From: Seonamhaeicola sp.
GTDB taxonomy: Bacteria; Bacteroidota; Bacteroidia; Flavobacteriales; Flavobacteriaceae
Assembly (NCBI RefSeq): GCF_028281565.1
Contig: NZ_JANQJQ010000014.1
Span: 53,205 to 117,204 of the forward strand
DNA length: 64,000 bases
Direction of reading: 5' to 3'
This document shows, one piece after another, positions 19,620 to 29,838 of this stretch (the stretch's first letter is position 1; the number at the start of each line of letters is the position of its first letter). The notes beneath the pieces were generated by a model. The model saw nothing but the letters and a program-made list of their open reading frames with translations, was not told where the DNA came from and ran no database searches. Position numbers and translations under genes: made by a program.

Positions 19620-20810
19620 ATGAATTTTTCTGAACGATTACAAAGAATTACAAACCAATATGAGGCATTGGTTGCTGCACCAAATAACAAAAAATTTAGT
19701 GTCAATGGTATCTATAGCCGTTATCAAAACCCGGTTTTAACCAGGGACCATATTCCGTTACACTGGCGTTTTGATTTCAATGAGGAAACCAATCCGTATT
19801 TTATGGAACGTATTGGATTTAACGCCGTATTAAATGCAGGCGCTATAAAGCTTAACGGAAAATATATTTTAATAGCCAGGGTTGAAGGCAACGACAGAAA
19901 ATCAATATTTGCCGTTGCCGAGAGCCCAAACGGCATTGACAATTTCAGGTTTTGGGACAGACCTGTTACAATCCCGCAAACCGACAACCCGGACACAAAC
20001 GTATACGATATGCGTTTAACACAACACGATGACGGTTGGATTTATGGTGTATTCTGCACGGAACGCAAAGACCCAAATGCTCCTGACGGGGATACTTCTT
20101 CTGCCGTTGCATCTGCAGGGATTGCACGCACCAAAGATTTGATAAACTGGGAACGTCTGCCGGATTTGGTTACAAATTCCGGACAACAGCGAAACGTTGT
20201 CCTGTTCCCTCATTTAATAGACGGAAAATACGCCTTTTACACCAGGCCCCAAGACGGTTTTATTGACACTGGAAAAGGCGGTGGTATTGGATTTGGATTA
20301 TCTGACACAATAGAGAGCCCTAAAATAGACAAAGAAACCATTGTTGACCCAAAAACATACCACACCATTTATGAAGTAAAAAATGGTCAAGGTCCCGCTC
20401 CTATTAAGACTGAAAAAGGCTGGTTAAATTTAGCTCATGGCGTTAGAAACACCGCTGCAGGGTTAAGATATACCCTGTATATGTTTATGACCCATATTGA
20501 CAGGCCCTGGGAAATCATACATAAACCTCATGGCCATTTTATTGCGCCACTTAAGGAAGAGCGCGTTGGAGATGTTTCAAACGTAACATTCTCAAACGGT
20601 TGGATAAAAGATGAAGACGGTACAGTCTATATTTACTATGCGTCATCTGATACCAGAGTACACGTAGCCACCTCAACAATTGACAAGTTATTGGATTATT
20701 GTATCAATTCACCTGAAGACAAACTACATTCTCACCTTTCGGTAGAAACAATTAATAAACTGATAGACGCCAACAAGAAAGTTTCCAACCTAACACCAAT
20801 CCAAAAGTAG
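19620..20810 (+). CDS. GH130 beta-mannoside phosphorylase (mannosylglucose phosphorylase type)
   Basis: [57 protein letters not shown]; no signal peptide; adjacent to the AGE epimerase. Confidence 0.9.
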   Translation: MNFSERLQRITNQYEALVAAPNNKKFSVNGIYSRYQNPVLTRDHIPLHWRFDFNEETNPYFMERIGFNAVLNAGAIKLNGKYILIARVEGNDRKSIFAVAESPNGIDNFRFWDRPVTIPQTDNPDTNVYDMRLTQHDDGWIYGVFCTERKDPNAPDGDTSSAVASAGIARTKDLINWERLPDLVTNSGQQRNVVLFPHLIDGKYAFYTRPQDGFIDTGKGGGIGFGLSDTIESPKIDKETIVDPKTYHTIYEVKNGQGPAPIKTEKGWLNLAHGVRNTAAGLRYTLYMFMTHIDRPWEIIHKPHGHFIAPLKEERVGDVSNVTFSNGWIKDEDGTVYIYYASSDTRVHVATSTIDKLLDYCINSPEDKLHSHLSVETINKLIDANKKVSNLTPIQK

Positions 20811-20814
20811 ATTA

Positions 20815-22083
20815 ATGAATAACAAGTTAGAAACCATCACAGAGGTCCTTGACAAAAGCCAATTTGACCTTTCGCTTCTTAAAGCTGAACTTTTTGAGGA
20901 ACTCAAAAGTTTACTCGATTTTTGGAGTTCGGAAGCTTTAGATACAGAAAACGGAGGCGTAATCGGTAAGATAGATCACTATGGTAACAGATACAAAGAA
21001 GCTTCAAAAGGTTCCATCTTACATTCAAGATTACTGTGGACATTCTCTTCCGCTTACAGAATCACCAGGAACAAAGCTTATAAATCAGTTGCCGATTCTG
21101 TTTACGAATATATTATAAATCACTTTTGGGATGAGGAGAATGGTGGTCTGTATTGGGAATTAGATTTTACCGGAAACCCCATAAACAAAAGAAAACAAGC
21201 CTATGCTCAGGGTTTTGGAATTTATGCTTTCTCAGAATATTATAGAGCAACAAACAATGCAGGTAGTCTAAACTTCGCAAAAGCACTATTCAATATTCTT
21301 GAGGATAAATTTAAAGAACCCAGATATTCAGGCTATATAGAAGCATTACAATATGATTGGGCCCCGATAGATGACATGCGCCTAAGTGAAAAAGACCAAA
21401 ATGCACCAAAATCCATGAATACACACCTGCATATTCTTGAACCATACACCAATCTGTATAGAGTTTGGCCAGATGACAAATTAAAGACTGGTATTCAGGA
21501 ATTAATAGCCATTTTTCAAGATAAGATTATGGATAAAGACTCCGGTCATTTTAACCTGTTTTTCGAATTAGACTGGAACGTGAGATCCAACACCATTTCA
21601 TTTGGTCATGATATTGAAGGGGCCTGGTTAATACATGAAGCAGCTGAAGTAATTCAGGATACCGCTTTAATTCACAATGTAAGGCAAACATCCCTGAAGT
21701 TAGCAAATATTACACTGAAAAAAGGGCTGGATACAGATGGCTCTGTATTTAATGAATACGAAAATAATCAGTACGATAAGGACAAACACTGGTGGCCCCA
21801 GGCCGAAGCTATGGTCGGCTTTATGGATGCTTTTGAAATGGAACCAAAACAGGAATACATTAAGGCCATATTTAACATCTGGAGTTTTATCAAGAATTAC
21901 CTGATAGACCGGGAAAACGGCGAATGGTTTTGGCGTGTTGATGAACACGGGAATCCTAATCCTGATGATGACAAATTAGGATTCTGGAAATGTCCATACC
22001 ACAATTCCAGAGCTTTAGTAGAACTTATTGAACGTATTGACAAGATTAAAAACCAAGGTAATGCAAGAGCCCATAAAATTTAA
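20815..22083 (+). CDS. AGE-family cellobiose/mannobiose 2-epimerase
   Basis: AGE motifs SAYRITRNKAYKSVADSVYEYI, GGLYWELDFTGNP, KHWWPQAEAMVGF, FWKCPYHNSRALVELIERI; follows GH130. Confidence 0.9.
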   Translation: MNNKLETITEVLDKSQFDLSLLKAELFEELKSLLDFWSSEALDTENGGVIGKIDHYGNRYKEASKGSILHSRLLWTFSSAYRITRNKAYKSVADSVYEYIINHFWDEENGGLYWELDFTGNPINKRKQAYAQGFGIYAFSEYYRATNNAGSLNFAKALFNILEDKFKEPRYSGYIEALQYDWAPIDDMRLSEKDQNAPKSMNTHLHILEPYTNLYRVWPDDKLKTGIQELIAIFQDKIMDKDSGHFNLFFELDWNVRSNTISFGHDIEGAWLIHEAAEVIQDTALIHNVRQTSLKLANITLKKGLDTDGSVFNEYENNQYDKDKHWWPQAEAMVGFMDAFEMEPKQEYIKAIFNIWSFIKNYLIDRENGEWFWRVDEHGNPNPDDDKLGFWKCPYHNSRALVELIERIDKIKNQGNARAHKI

Positions 22084-23434
22084 AGAAAAAGTAGGTTATG
22101 GATTTGGAGACTTTGCATCTTCCATGTTCTGGAAGTTGTTCTCCATGTTCCTAATGATATATTACACTGACGTAGTTGAACTTTCACCAGCTTCAGTGGG
22201 CACCATGTTCTTACTAACACGTTTATGGGATGGGCTAAATGACCCAATTATGGGGATTATTTCGGATAGGACTAACACCAAAATGGGAAAGTTTAGACCC
22301 TATTTGCTTTGGATAGCCATTCCGTTTGGTATTATAGGTGTTTTAACGTTTTCATCTTTCGACTTTAGTCCATCGGGAAAACTCATTTACGCCTACATTA
22401 CCTATACCTTAATGATGATGGTCTATACCGCTATTAATGTACCTTATTCTTCTTTAATGGGCGTCATGACCTCCAATACTAAAGAACGTACCTCTTTAGC
22501 TTCTTTTAGGTTTATAGGAGCCTATTCCGGGGGGATTTTCATGACAGCCACAGTACCGTACTTATTAGACTTCTTTAAAAATTCAGGATCCGATAATGCT
22601 CAAAGTTATCAATATACTGTTGCTGTATATGCTATTATTGCTGCTTTCTTTTTTATAATGACCTATAAGTGGACCAAAGAACGTGTTAAGCCCTTAATAG
22701 AAAAATCGTCTATAAAAAACGACTTAAAGGATTTAGCAAAAAACGGTCAGTGGTTTATCATGCTGGGAGCAGGCATTGCTGTTTTAATATTTAACTCCTT
22801 AAGGGATGGCAGCATTATGTATTATTTCAAATATTTTGTACAAGACCAGGTTTTATCGGGCTTTGGTGAAGTGAAATGGGATAAACTCGCGGGCGCTTAT
22901 ATGACAGTTTGGCTAGGATCAAACTTACTTGGAGTCCTACTTGCTAAACCTGCTTCGGCTAAATTTGGAAAGAAAACTGTTTTTATCGGTGCTATGCTCA
23001 TTGCTGCCCTGTTCAGCTTTATTTTTTACTGGGTGGACCCCAATGCTGTAGGCACCATTTTTGCTCTTAATTTAGTTATTGGACTATCTGCAGGTATTGT
23101 TTTACCTCTTATCTGGTCCATGTATGCAGATATAGCCGATTATTCCGAATGGAAAACAGGCAGAAGAGCTACCGGACTGATATTTTCATCTTCTTCTATG
23201 TCACAAAAAATGGGCTGGACATTAGGAGGTGCCATTACCGGATGGTTATTGGCAGCCTATGGCTTTGAAGCCAACACAGAGCAAACTATGGAATCATTAA
23301 AAGGCATTAAAATGATGATAAGCATCTATCCGGCACTTGGCGCCCTTATCTCTGCACTTATTCTGCTAGTATATAAATTAAATGACAAGTATATGGATCG
23401 TATCACTGACGATTTAACATCCAAACGACAATAA
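22061..23434 (+). CDS. GPH/MFS-family oligosaccharide:cation symporter
   Basis: KVGYGFGDFASSMFWKLFSMFLMIYYTDV; LTRLWDGLNDPIMGIISDRTNTKMGKFRPYLLW; about 12 TM. ATG at 22061 preferred over the TTG at 22028; overlaps the epimerase stop by 23 nt. Confidence 0.93.
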   Translation: MQEPIKFKEKVGYGFGDFASSMFWKLFSMFLMIYYTDVVELSPASVGTMFLLTRLWDGLNDPIMGIISDRTNTKMGKFRPYLLWIAIPFGIIGVLTFSSFDFSPSGKLIYAYITYTLMMMVYTAINVPYSSLMGVMTSNTKERTSLASFRFIGAYSGGIFMTATVPYLLDFFKNSGSDNAQSYQYTVAVYAIIAAFFFIMTYKWTKERVKPLIEKSSIKNDLKDLAKNGQWFIMLGAGIAVLIFNSLRDGSIMYYFKYFVQDQVLSGFGEVKWDKLAGAYMTVWLGSNLLGVLLAKPASAKFGKKTVFIGAMLIAALFSFIFYWVDPNAVGTIFALNLVIGLSAGIVLPLIWSMYADIADYSEWKTGRRATGLIFSSSSMSQKMGWTLGGAITGWLLAAYGFEANTEQTMESLKGIKMMISIYPALGALISALILLVYKLNDKYMDRITDDLTSKRQ

Positions 23435-23440
23435 AAAGAC

Positions 23441-25273
23441 ATGAAAAAAACATTAATATTAATAGCGATAACAATGATTAGTTTTGGTTGTTCCAAACCT
23501 GAAAAGAAAGGCTTTGAAAACTTTATAACCAAGGAAGGCTATAAACTAATGGATGGTGATAAGGAATATCGATTTATTTCCATGAACATTCCTAACCTAA
23601 ACTACATAGAGGACGAATTAAGTTTTTCAACCAACAACCCATACCGATATCCGGATGAATTTGAAATCCGTGATGCCTTTGAAACAGTTAAACAAATGGG
23701 TGGGAAAGTGATTAGAATCTACACACTTCCGGTAAAACGTGAAGACGAACCGGACAATCCGACTTTCATTACCGGGCCAGGCGAGTTTGTAGAAGAAGCT
23801 TTTGCGGTGAACGATTTAATGCTAAAGATTGCCAATGAAATGGAAATCCGAATTATTTTTTCACTTTTAAATAATTGGAAATGGATGGGTGGCGCACCGC
23901 AATACGCTGCCTTTAGAGGAAAAACCTTTGAAGAATTTTGGGAAGATGAGCAATTAATCAACGACTTTAAAAAAACCATTGAGTATACCCTTAACAGAAC
24001 CAATACCCTTACCGGTGTAAAGTATAAAGACGATAAATCCATTCTATGCTGGGAAACAGGGAATGAACTAATGTCCCCCTACTCCTGGGTTAAAGAAATA
24101 GCGGGCTACATAAAAGAGATTGACACCAATCATTTGTTAATGGATGGATTTTATGCCATAGATAATTACAGGTATGTTCATAAAGAATCTGTTGAAGACC
24201 CTAATGTTGACATTTTATCATCACACCATTACGAACAGGATCCATTTCAACAAATAGAAAATATCAAGGCGAATCTGGACATTATTCAAGGCAAAAAACC
24301 ATATATACTTGGAGAACTTGGATTTGAAAGCACCAGTGCCCATGAGCGTGTGTATGACTATATCATATCGAATAAAGAGATTGCCGGAACATTAAACTGG
24401 AGTATTCGATCTCATAGACGGGAAGGCGGTTTTTACTGGCACTCAGAACCTGTAGGGCATGGTTTATACAAAGCCTATCATTGGCCGGGTTTTGCTTCGG
24501 GACATAACTATGACGAAAAAGGGCTTCTTGAACTTATGAGAAACAAAGCTTACGAAATTGATAGTTTAACACCTCCGGAGTTACCTAAACCAAAAGTCCC
24601 TAAACTACTACCGATTGAAAACGTTTATGAAATTTCGTGGCAAGGTTCAGTTGGAGCTTCAGGATATAATATAGAAAGAGCCGAAAAAGAAAGTGGTCCC
24701 TGGAAACAAATAGCCTATAATATTTCAGATGCAGACGTTCAATATACTTCCTTATATAACGACAAAACTGCCGAATTAGGAAAATCATATTTTTATAGAG
24801 TTGAAGCCCAAAATGCTTCTGGTAAATCACCCAAATCAAACGTCATAGGGCCCGTTAGTGTTTCTGCTAAAGCGTTAATTGATGAAATGGGTAATTTAAT
24901 GACACTCTATAGTTATAAAAATCTTACCGTTGAAAAAGGGGAAGACAGAAAATTTAAAGAAGACACTGAGCGTATTCAGGGAGAAGCTGATAGTGAAATT
25001 ATTTATTATGTCCCCGGGAGTATCAAAGACATAAATATATTTGCTTTTGAAACGTCTTCAAACACAGGGTTAGAGCTTTCAGTTTCCGAACACGGAGAAG
25101 AATTTCTGCCAATATCAACAAGTGTTTTAGGTGAAAACAAAGGTGAAGGTGACTACGGGTATTGGAACGCAAAACTTTATAAAGGCAACCACCTTGAAAA
25201 CAAGGTGTCTTTCTTAAAAATTGGCTTTAAAGAACAAGTTCAAATTGGAAGGGTTTTAATAAGCTATCAATAA
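23441..25273 (+). CDS. GH5-like (clan GH-A) glycoside hydrolase lipoprotein with Fn3-like and C-terminal beta-sandwich domains
   Basis: Lipobox SFGCSKP; (beta/alpha)8-type motifs ILCWETGNELMSPYSW (acid/base) and PYILGELGFES (nucleophile); Fn3-like VYEISWQGSVGASGYNIERAEKESGPW. Confidence 0.8.
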   Translation: MKKTLILIAITMISFGCSKPEKKGFENFITKEGYKLMDGDKEYRFISMNIPNLNYIEDELSFSTNNPYRYPDEFEIRDAFETVKQMGGKVIRIYTLPVKREDEPDNPTFITGPGEFVEEAFAVNDLMLKIANEMEIRIIFSLLNNWKWMGGAPQYAAFRGKTFEEFWEDEQLINDFKKTIEYTLNRTNTLTGVKYKDDKSILCWETGNELMSPYSWVKEIAGYIKEIDTNHLLMDGFYAIDNYRYVHKESVEDPNVDILSSHHYEQDPFQQIENIKANLDIIQGKKPYILGELGFESTSAHERVYDYIISNKEIAGTLNWSIRSHRREGGFYWHSEPVGHGLYKAYHWPGFASGHNYDEKGLLELMRNKAYEIDSLTPPELPKPKVPKLLPIENVYEISWQGSVGASGYNIERAEKESGPWKQIAYNISDADVQYTSLYNDKTAELGKSYFYRVEAQNASGKSPKSNVIGPVSVSAKALIDEMGNLMTLYSYKNLTVEKGEDRKFKEDTERIQGEADSEIIYYVPGSIKDINIFAFETSSNTGLELSVSEHGEEFLPISTSVLGENKGEGDYGYWNAKLYKGNHLENKVSFLKIGFKEQVQIGRVLISYQ

Positions 25274-25291
25274 CACTTTAATGCCTAAAAT

Positions 25292-27085
25292 ATGTGCCAA
25301 TATCTTAGTCTTTTGAAAGCGGCTTCCGGATTAGTAAGTTTTATTCTTATCATACTATTCTTTTCTGCATGTAAAAACGATCCTAATTATGCCGAAAAAA
25401 AACAGCCAAATATTGTTCTTATTGTAACTGACGACCAAGCCTATGGAGACTTATCTTTCACCAATAACCCAATTGTAAAAACGCCAGCCATTGATTTACT
25501 TGCAAAGGAAGGCGCTTTTGCTGAGAATTTCTATGTTAGTCCGGTTTGTGCTCCAACAAGAGCCAGTATATTAACTGGCAGATATCATCAGCGCACAGGA
25601 GTGACCGGGGTCACCAGAGGCAGGGAGAACATGAATCTGGATGAAACTACTTTGGCAGACATTCTTAAATCACAGGGTTACACGACCGGCATTTTTGGAA
25701 AGTGGCATAATGGAGCGCATTACCCCTATCACCCATTGGGAAGAGGTTTCGACAAATTTACCGGGTTTACCTCCGGGCATTGGACAAATTATTTCAACAC
25801 AACTATTGAGAAGAATGGAAAAGAATTTAAAACCGTTGGCTATCTAACAGATGTTTTGACTAATGAAGCCACAGATTTTATTTCTGAAAATAACAAAGAA
25901 GAGCAGCCTTTCTTTTGCTACATACCCTATCAAACACCACATACGCCACTTCAGGTTCCGGATAAATATTTTGATAAATACAAAGCGAAAGGTATTGATG
26001 ATTTTAATGCTTCCATTTATGGAATGATTGAAAACATTGATGACAATGTTGAAAAAGTAATTAGGAAATTAGATGAGTTTGGAATCAGAGAAAACACAAT
26101 CATAATCTTCATGTCTGATAATGGCCCACTCAATTTTAGATACAACGCCGGATTGAAAGGCAAAAAAGGCGGTATTGATGAAGGCGGCGTTAAAGTGCCA
26201 TTCATCATTAACTGGAAAGGTAAAATATATGCAAACACGACGATTTCTAAACCACTGGCCCATATAGATATTTTACCTACACTATTAGACTTAATGGATA
26301 TAGAACATTCTTTTGAAAATAATATTGATGGAGTCAGTTTCAATGCACTATTAAAAGGCGAGAATAATTTTCCTGACAGAAAGTTATTCACTGAATGGAA
26401 TAGCAAAAAACGGGTCCGTTCAAACGATTTTTTATTAATTAACGAAGCGTTATTCAATTTAAAATCAGACCCAAGTCAGTCCATTAATATCAGAGAACAA
26501 TTCCCAACAATTTTCGATTCCTTAAACAACGCTTATAATAAGTGGTATACGTCTGTAAAACCTACTGAAATTACTAAGCGCATCCCCATTGGTTATAATG
26601 ATTATCCAAATACAACTTTGCCCGCTCACGAAGCTAATTTGCACCCCTCTTTCGAGTTTAGAAAAGACCGAAAACATACCGGAATCGCTTATCATAGCTT
26701 ATACGGTTGGGCCCATGATTGGATTGATTTCTGGACCAAACCGACGGCATATGCTACCTGGGACATCGATGTGGTAGAAACCGGTGACTATGAAATCAAA
26801 CTAAAATATGCACTAAACAAGGAAAATGTTGGCGTTGAACTTCTAGTTGAAATTGACAACCAAAGACTATCCATATCAGATTTAGAACCTTTTGAGCATG
26901 GTAGTTTTAAGAATTACGACCGTATTAAAAGGGACCAGGAAGCTCCGGAAGCTGATTGGAACATGGTTTCTGTTGGAAAATTTCACTTGTCCAAGGGAGA
27001 TAAAACACTAAAGATTAAATCAGCTAAAATACCTGGCAAAAAATCAATTGAACTAAAAGACATAATCATATCACGATTAAAATAA
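25292..27085 (+). CDS. S1-type formylglycine-dependent sulfatase with C-terminal beta-sandwich/CBM-like extension
   Basis: PNIVLIVTDDQAYGDLS; FGly motif VCAPTRASILTGRY (CxPxR); GIFGKWHNG; about 100-residue C-terminal extension YATWDIDVVETGDYEIKLKYAL...KDIIISRLK. Confidence 0.92.
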   Translation: MCQYLSLLKAASGLVSFILIILFFSACKNDPNYAEKKQPNIVLIVTDDQAYGDLSFTNNPIVKTPAIDLLAKEGAFAENFYVSPVCAPTRASILTGRYHQRTGVTGVTRGRENMNLDETTLADILKSQGYTTGIFGKWHNGAHYPYHPLGRGFDKFTGFTSGHWTNYFNTTIEKNGKEFKTVGYLTDVLTNEATDFISENNKEEQPFFCYIPYQTPHTPLQVPDKYFDKYKAKGIDDFNASIYGMIENIDDNVEKVIRKLDEFGIRENTIIIFMSDNGPLNFRYNAGLKGKKGGIDEGGVKVPFIINWKGKIYANTTISKPLAHIDILPTLLDLMDIEHSFENNIDGVSFNALLKGENNFPDRKLFTEWNSKKRVRSNDFLLINEALFNLKSDPSQSINIREQFPTIFDSLNNAYNKWYTSVKPTEITKRIPIGYNDYPNTTLPAHEANLHPSFEFRKDRKHTGIAYHSLYGWAHDWIDFWTKPTAYATWDIDVVETGDYEIKLKYALNKENVGVELLVEIDNQRLSISDLEPFEHGSFKNYDRIKRDQEAPEADWNMVSVGKFHLSKGDKTLKIKSAKIPGKKSIELKDIIISRLK

Positions 27086-27088
27086 ATT

Positions 27089-28372
27089 ATGAAAGTAATA
27101 ATACTTATAATCCTATTGGTATCAATAGGAAGCCTGTCCTCATGCGCCGGTTACAAACGAAAATTTGTTAAAGTTGAAAACGGCGCATTTATACACAAAA
27201 AGAAACCTTATGTATTTATTGGTTCCAACTATTGGCAAGGCATGAATTTAGGAGCACCGGATTCCGGTGACCGGCAACGTTTAATACAAGAGTTAGATGA
27301 GTTAAAAACACTTGGAATTACAAACCTGAGAGTTTTAGCTGCAAGCGAAGGCGATAGCGACATGAAATATTGTGTACATCCTGCTTTACAAACCAATCCG
27401 GGCGTATACAATGAAGATGTTTGGAAGGGCTTGGATTTTCTTCTTTCAGAAATGGCTAAAAGAAATATGAAAGCCGTCATGGTACTGGGCAACTTCTGGA
27501 CCTGGAGTGGTGGGTTCCCTCAGTATTTAAAATGGGCTAATGCCGGAGATATTCCATTTCCGCAAAATGAAGGCACATCCTGGAACGACTTTACAGACTA
27601 TTCACAATTATTTTATTCGAATGAAGTTGCTCAACAAATGATGTACAACCACATCGAGAAAATCATTAACAGAAGAAATAGCATTACCAAAAAACGCTAC
27701 AGGAAAGACCCGACCATAATGGCTTGGCAACTTGCCAATGAACCCAGAGGATACAATGCTTCTGAGGCTTTCGTAAAGTGGACAAGAAAAACATCAGCCT
27801 TTATTAAGAGCCTGGACCAGTATCATTTGGTATGCTTGGGAACAGAAGGCAATACAGATAAAGAAACTGCGGGCACCAATGTTTTACGTGACAACAATGA
27901 TGAAAACGTAGATTATATAACCATGCACATATGGCCGCAAAATTGGGGTTGGTTTAATCCTAAACAAGGTGAAGAAAAATTTAAAGAAGCCATTAAAAAA
28001 GCTGATAATTATTGGGGCACTCATGTAGAAGCTGCCAAGTCATTGCAAAAACCTGTAGTGTTGGAAGAGTTTGGTATTGCCAGAGATAATTCGTCATACA
28101 ACCCCGATTCCGAAACTATATGGAGAGATAGGTTTTACAAACATTTGTTTGGTAAAGTGCTCAACTCTATTCAAAATAACGGCCCTGTAAAAGGTTTAAA
28201 TTTCTGGACTTACTCCGGGGAAGGCAGGCCTGCAAGACCTGGAGAATATTGGAAACCCGGAGACACCTTTTTAGGTGACCCGCCTCATGAATTACAAGGC
28301 TGGTATGGTGTTTATAATACTGACACATCAACCTTAGAACTGATAAAAAGTTATTCTTTTAAAGTAAATTAA
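27089..28372 (+). CDS. GH5 (GH5_7-like) endo-beta-mannanase lipoprotein
   Basis: Lipobox SSCAGY; KKPYVFIGSNYWQGMNLG; MAWQLANEPRGYN (acid/base); KPVVLEEFGIARDN (nucleophile). Confidence 0.9.
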   Translation: MKVIILIILLVSIGSLSSCAGYKRKFVKVENGAFIHKKKPYVFIGSNYWQGMNLGAPDSGDRQRLIQELDELKTLGITNLRVLAASEGDSDMKYCVHPALQTNPGVYNEDVWKGLDFLLSEMAKRNMKAVMVLGNFWTWSGGFPQYLKWANAGDIPFPQNEGTSWNDFTDYSQLFYSNEVAQQMMYNHIEKIINRRNSITKKRYRKDPTIMAWQLANEPRGYNASEAFVKWTRKTSAFIKSLDQYHLVCLGTEGNTDKETAGTNVLRDNNDENVDYITMHIWPQNWGWFNPKQGEEKFKEAIKKADNYWGTHVEAAKSLQKPVVLEEFGIARDNSSYNPDSETIWRDRFYKHLFGKVLNSIQNNGPVKGLNFWTYSGEGRPARPGEYWKPGDTFLGDPPHELQGWYGVYNTDTSTLELIKSYSFKVN

Positions 28373-28720
28373 GTAAGCAGGAATATGACACTGCTAAAAA
28401 CTGTTTTCAAAGAGATATAGAGGAACTAAACGAAAAGGAAACGAATAAAAAAAGGGCATCAGTTATCTCAGTCGGTATCAACTAAAAAAATGATTAATCT
28501 TTTTGGTAAAGCGCAGAAAAAAGTTTAAATCAATCTACTCATTCACCTATCAAAAATTTTTAAAAAGCAAAGAAAAACTTAGTTTTTAAAAGGATTGTTA
28601 ACTAAAAAACAACAATTTTACCAGTAATAGTCCATTTTGTCTTACCTCATATTTCATTGCAAAACTACTTTCATTCACAGATTATTTAGAATAAAGTTTA
28701 CCCTATTACAAATATTTTTT

Positions 28721-29704
28721 ATGCGTTATTTAAAAATAAAAACATTAGCAATTTTAGTTTGCCTACTCAATGTTTTAAATTGTAAAGAGAATAAACCTAA
28801 CACGGTTAACTCACAAAAAATAGTTTCTCTTAAAAACAGATTCGAAGCCAATTTTTTCATTGAAGCAGCTATAAATAAAGGAATCATTGAAGGAAAAGAT
28901 TCTTTAAGTTTATCTCTTATTAAGAAAGAATACAACACTATTACTCCTGAAAACGATTTAAAATGGGAACAAATTCATCCTAAAAAAGACACGTTTTATT
29001 TTGATATAGCCGACAAATATGTTGCTTTTGGCGAAAAGATAGATGCGAATATTGTTGGACACACTTTGGTATGGCACAGCCAATTGGCTCCATGGATGCA
29101 TGAAGACATGGACAGTTTGGAAATGTTCAGCCACATAAAAAACCATATTAATACCATTGTCAGCAGGTATAAAGGGCGAATTGACACCTGGGATGTAGTC
29201 AATGAAGCCTTAAATGAAGATGGCTCATTGAGAGCATCCTTATTTCTAAAAACTATTGGAGAAACCTATATAGAACAAGCATTTAAATTGGCTGCAGAAG
29301 CAGACCCTGAAGCACTATTAGTTTATAATGATTATAACCTTTGGAAACCTAAAAAAAGAGCCGGGGTTGTCAGACTGGTAAAACAATTACAATCCAAAGG
29401 AATTAAAATTGACGGCGTAGGCCTGCAAGCGCATTATAGCCTTTTAGGTCCAACTATTGAAGATATTGAAAATAGCATTATAGCCTTTTCGGAACTAGGT
29501 ATTAAAGTAATGATTACTGAACTTGATGTAACCGCACTACCAAATCCATGGGATTTAAATGGTGCGGCAGTAGAACAGAGTTATGAGCGATTTGAAGGTG
29601 ACCCTAAAATGAATCCTTATCCAGTAAAATTAACTGATTCCGCTCAAATTAATCCTACCTTGAGCACGGATAAAATCCTAAGTTTTAGCCCTAAAAAATT
29701 TTAG
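28721..29704 (+). pseudogene. GH10 beta-xylanase, 3'-truncated (C-terminal beta8 region missing)
   Basis: Lipobox LNCKEN; GH10 motifs NDLKWEQIHP, HTLVWHSQLAPW, DTWDVVNEA (acid/base), VMITELDVTALP (nucleophile); after YPVKLTDSAQ homology stops, 18 residues then stop, with no FWG-type C-terminal motif. ATG 28721 (ORF track 28637 is a TTG start). Confidence 0.75.
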
Positions 29705-29838
29705 TTGTTCCTTCTTTAACTCTTATGAGAATAATTTTATATTAGCCTAGAAAGAATCTTGCGCTCAGATAATCTGTATTAGTATTCGAAACTTTCCTAA
29801 ATGCTTACAATAGATTATGCACAAAACCAAAACATGTC

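Noticed and set aside
22028-22060. N-terminal extension of the GPH transporter (MNVLTRLKTKV)
   Set aside because: It begins at a TTG; ATG 22061 (MQEPIKFKEKVGYGFGD) matches the usual start of this family.
28373-28720. Short frames KLSKQEYDTAKNC... and MINLFGKAQKKV as real small genes
   Set aside because: Too short, no clear start or RBS context and no recognisable family; kept only as a possible scar.
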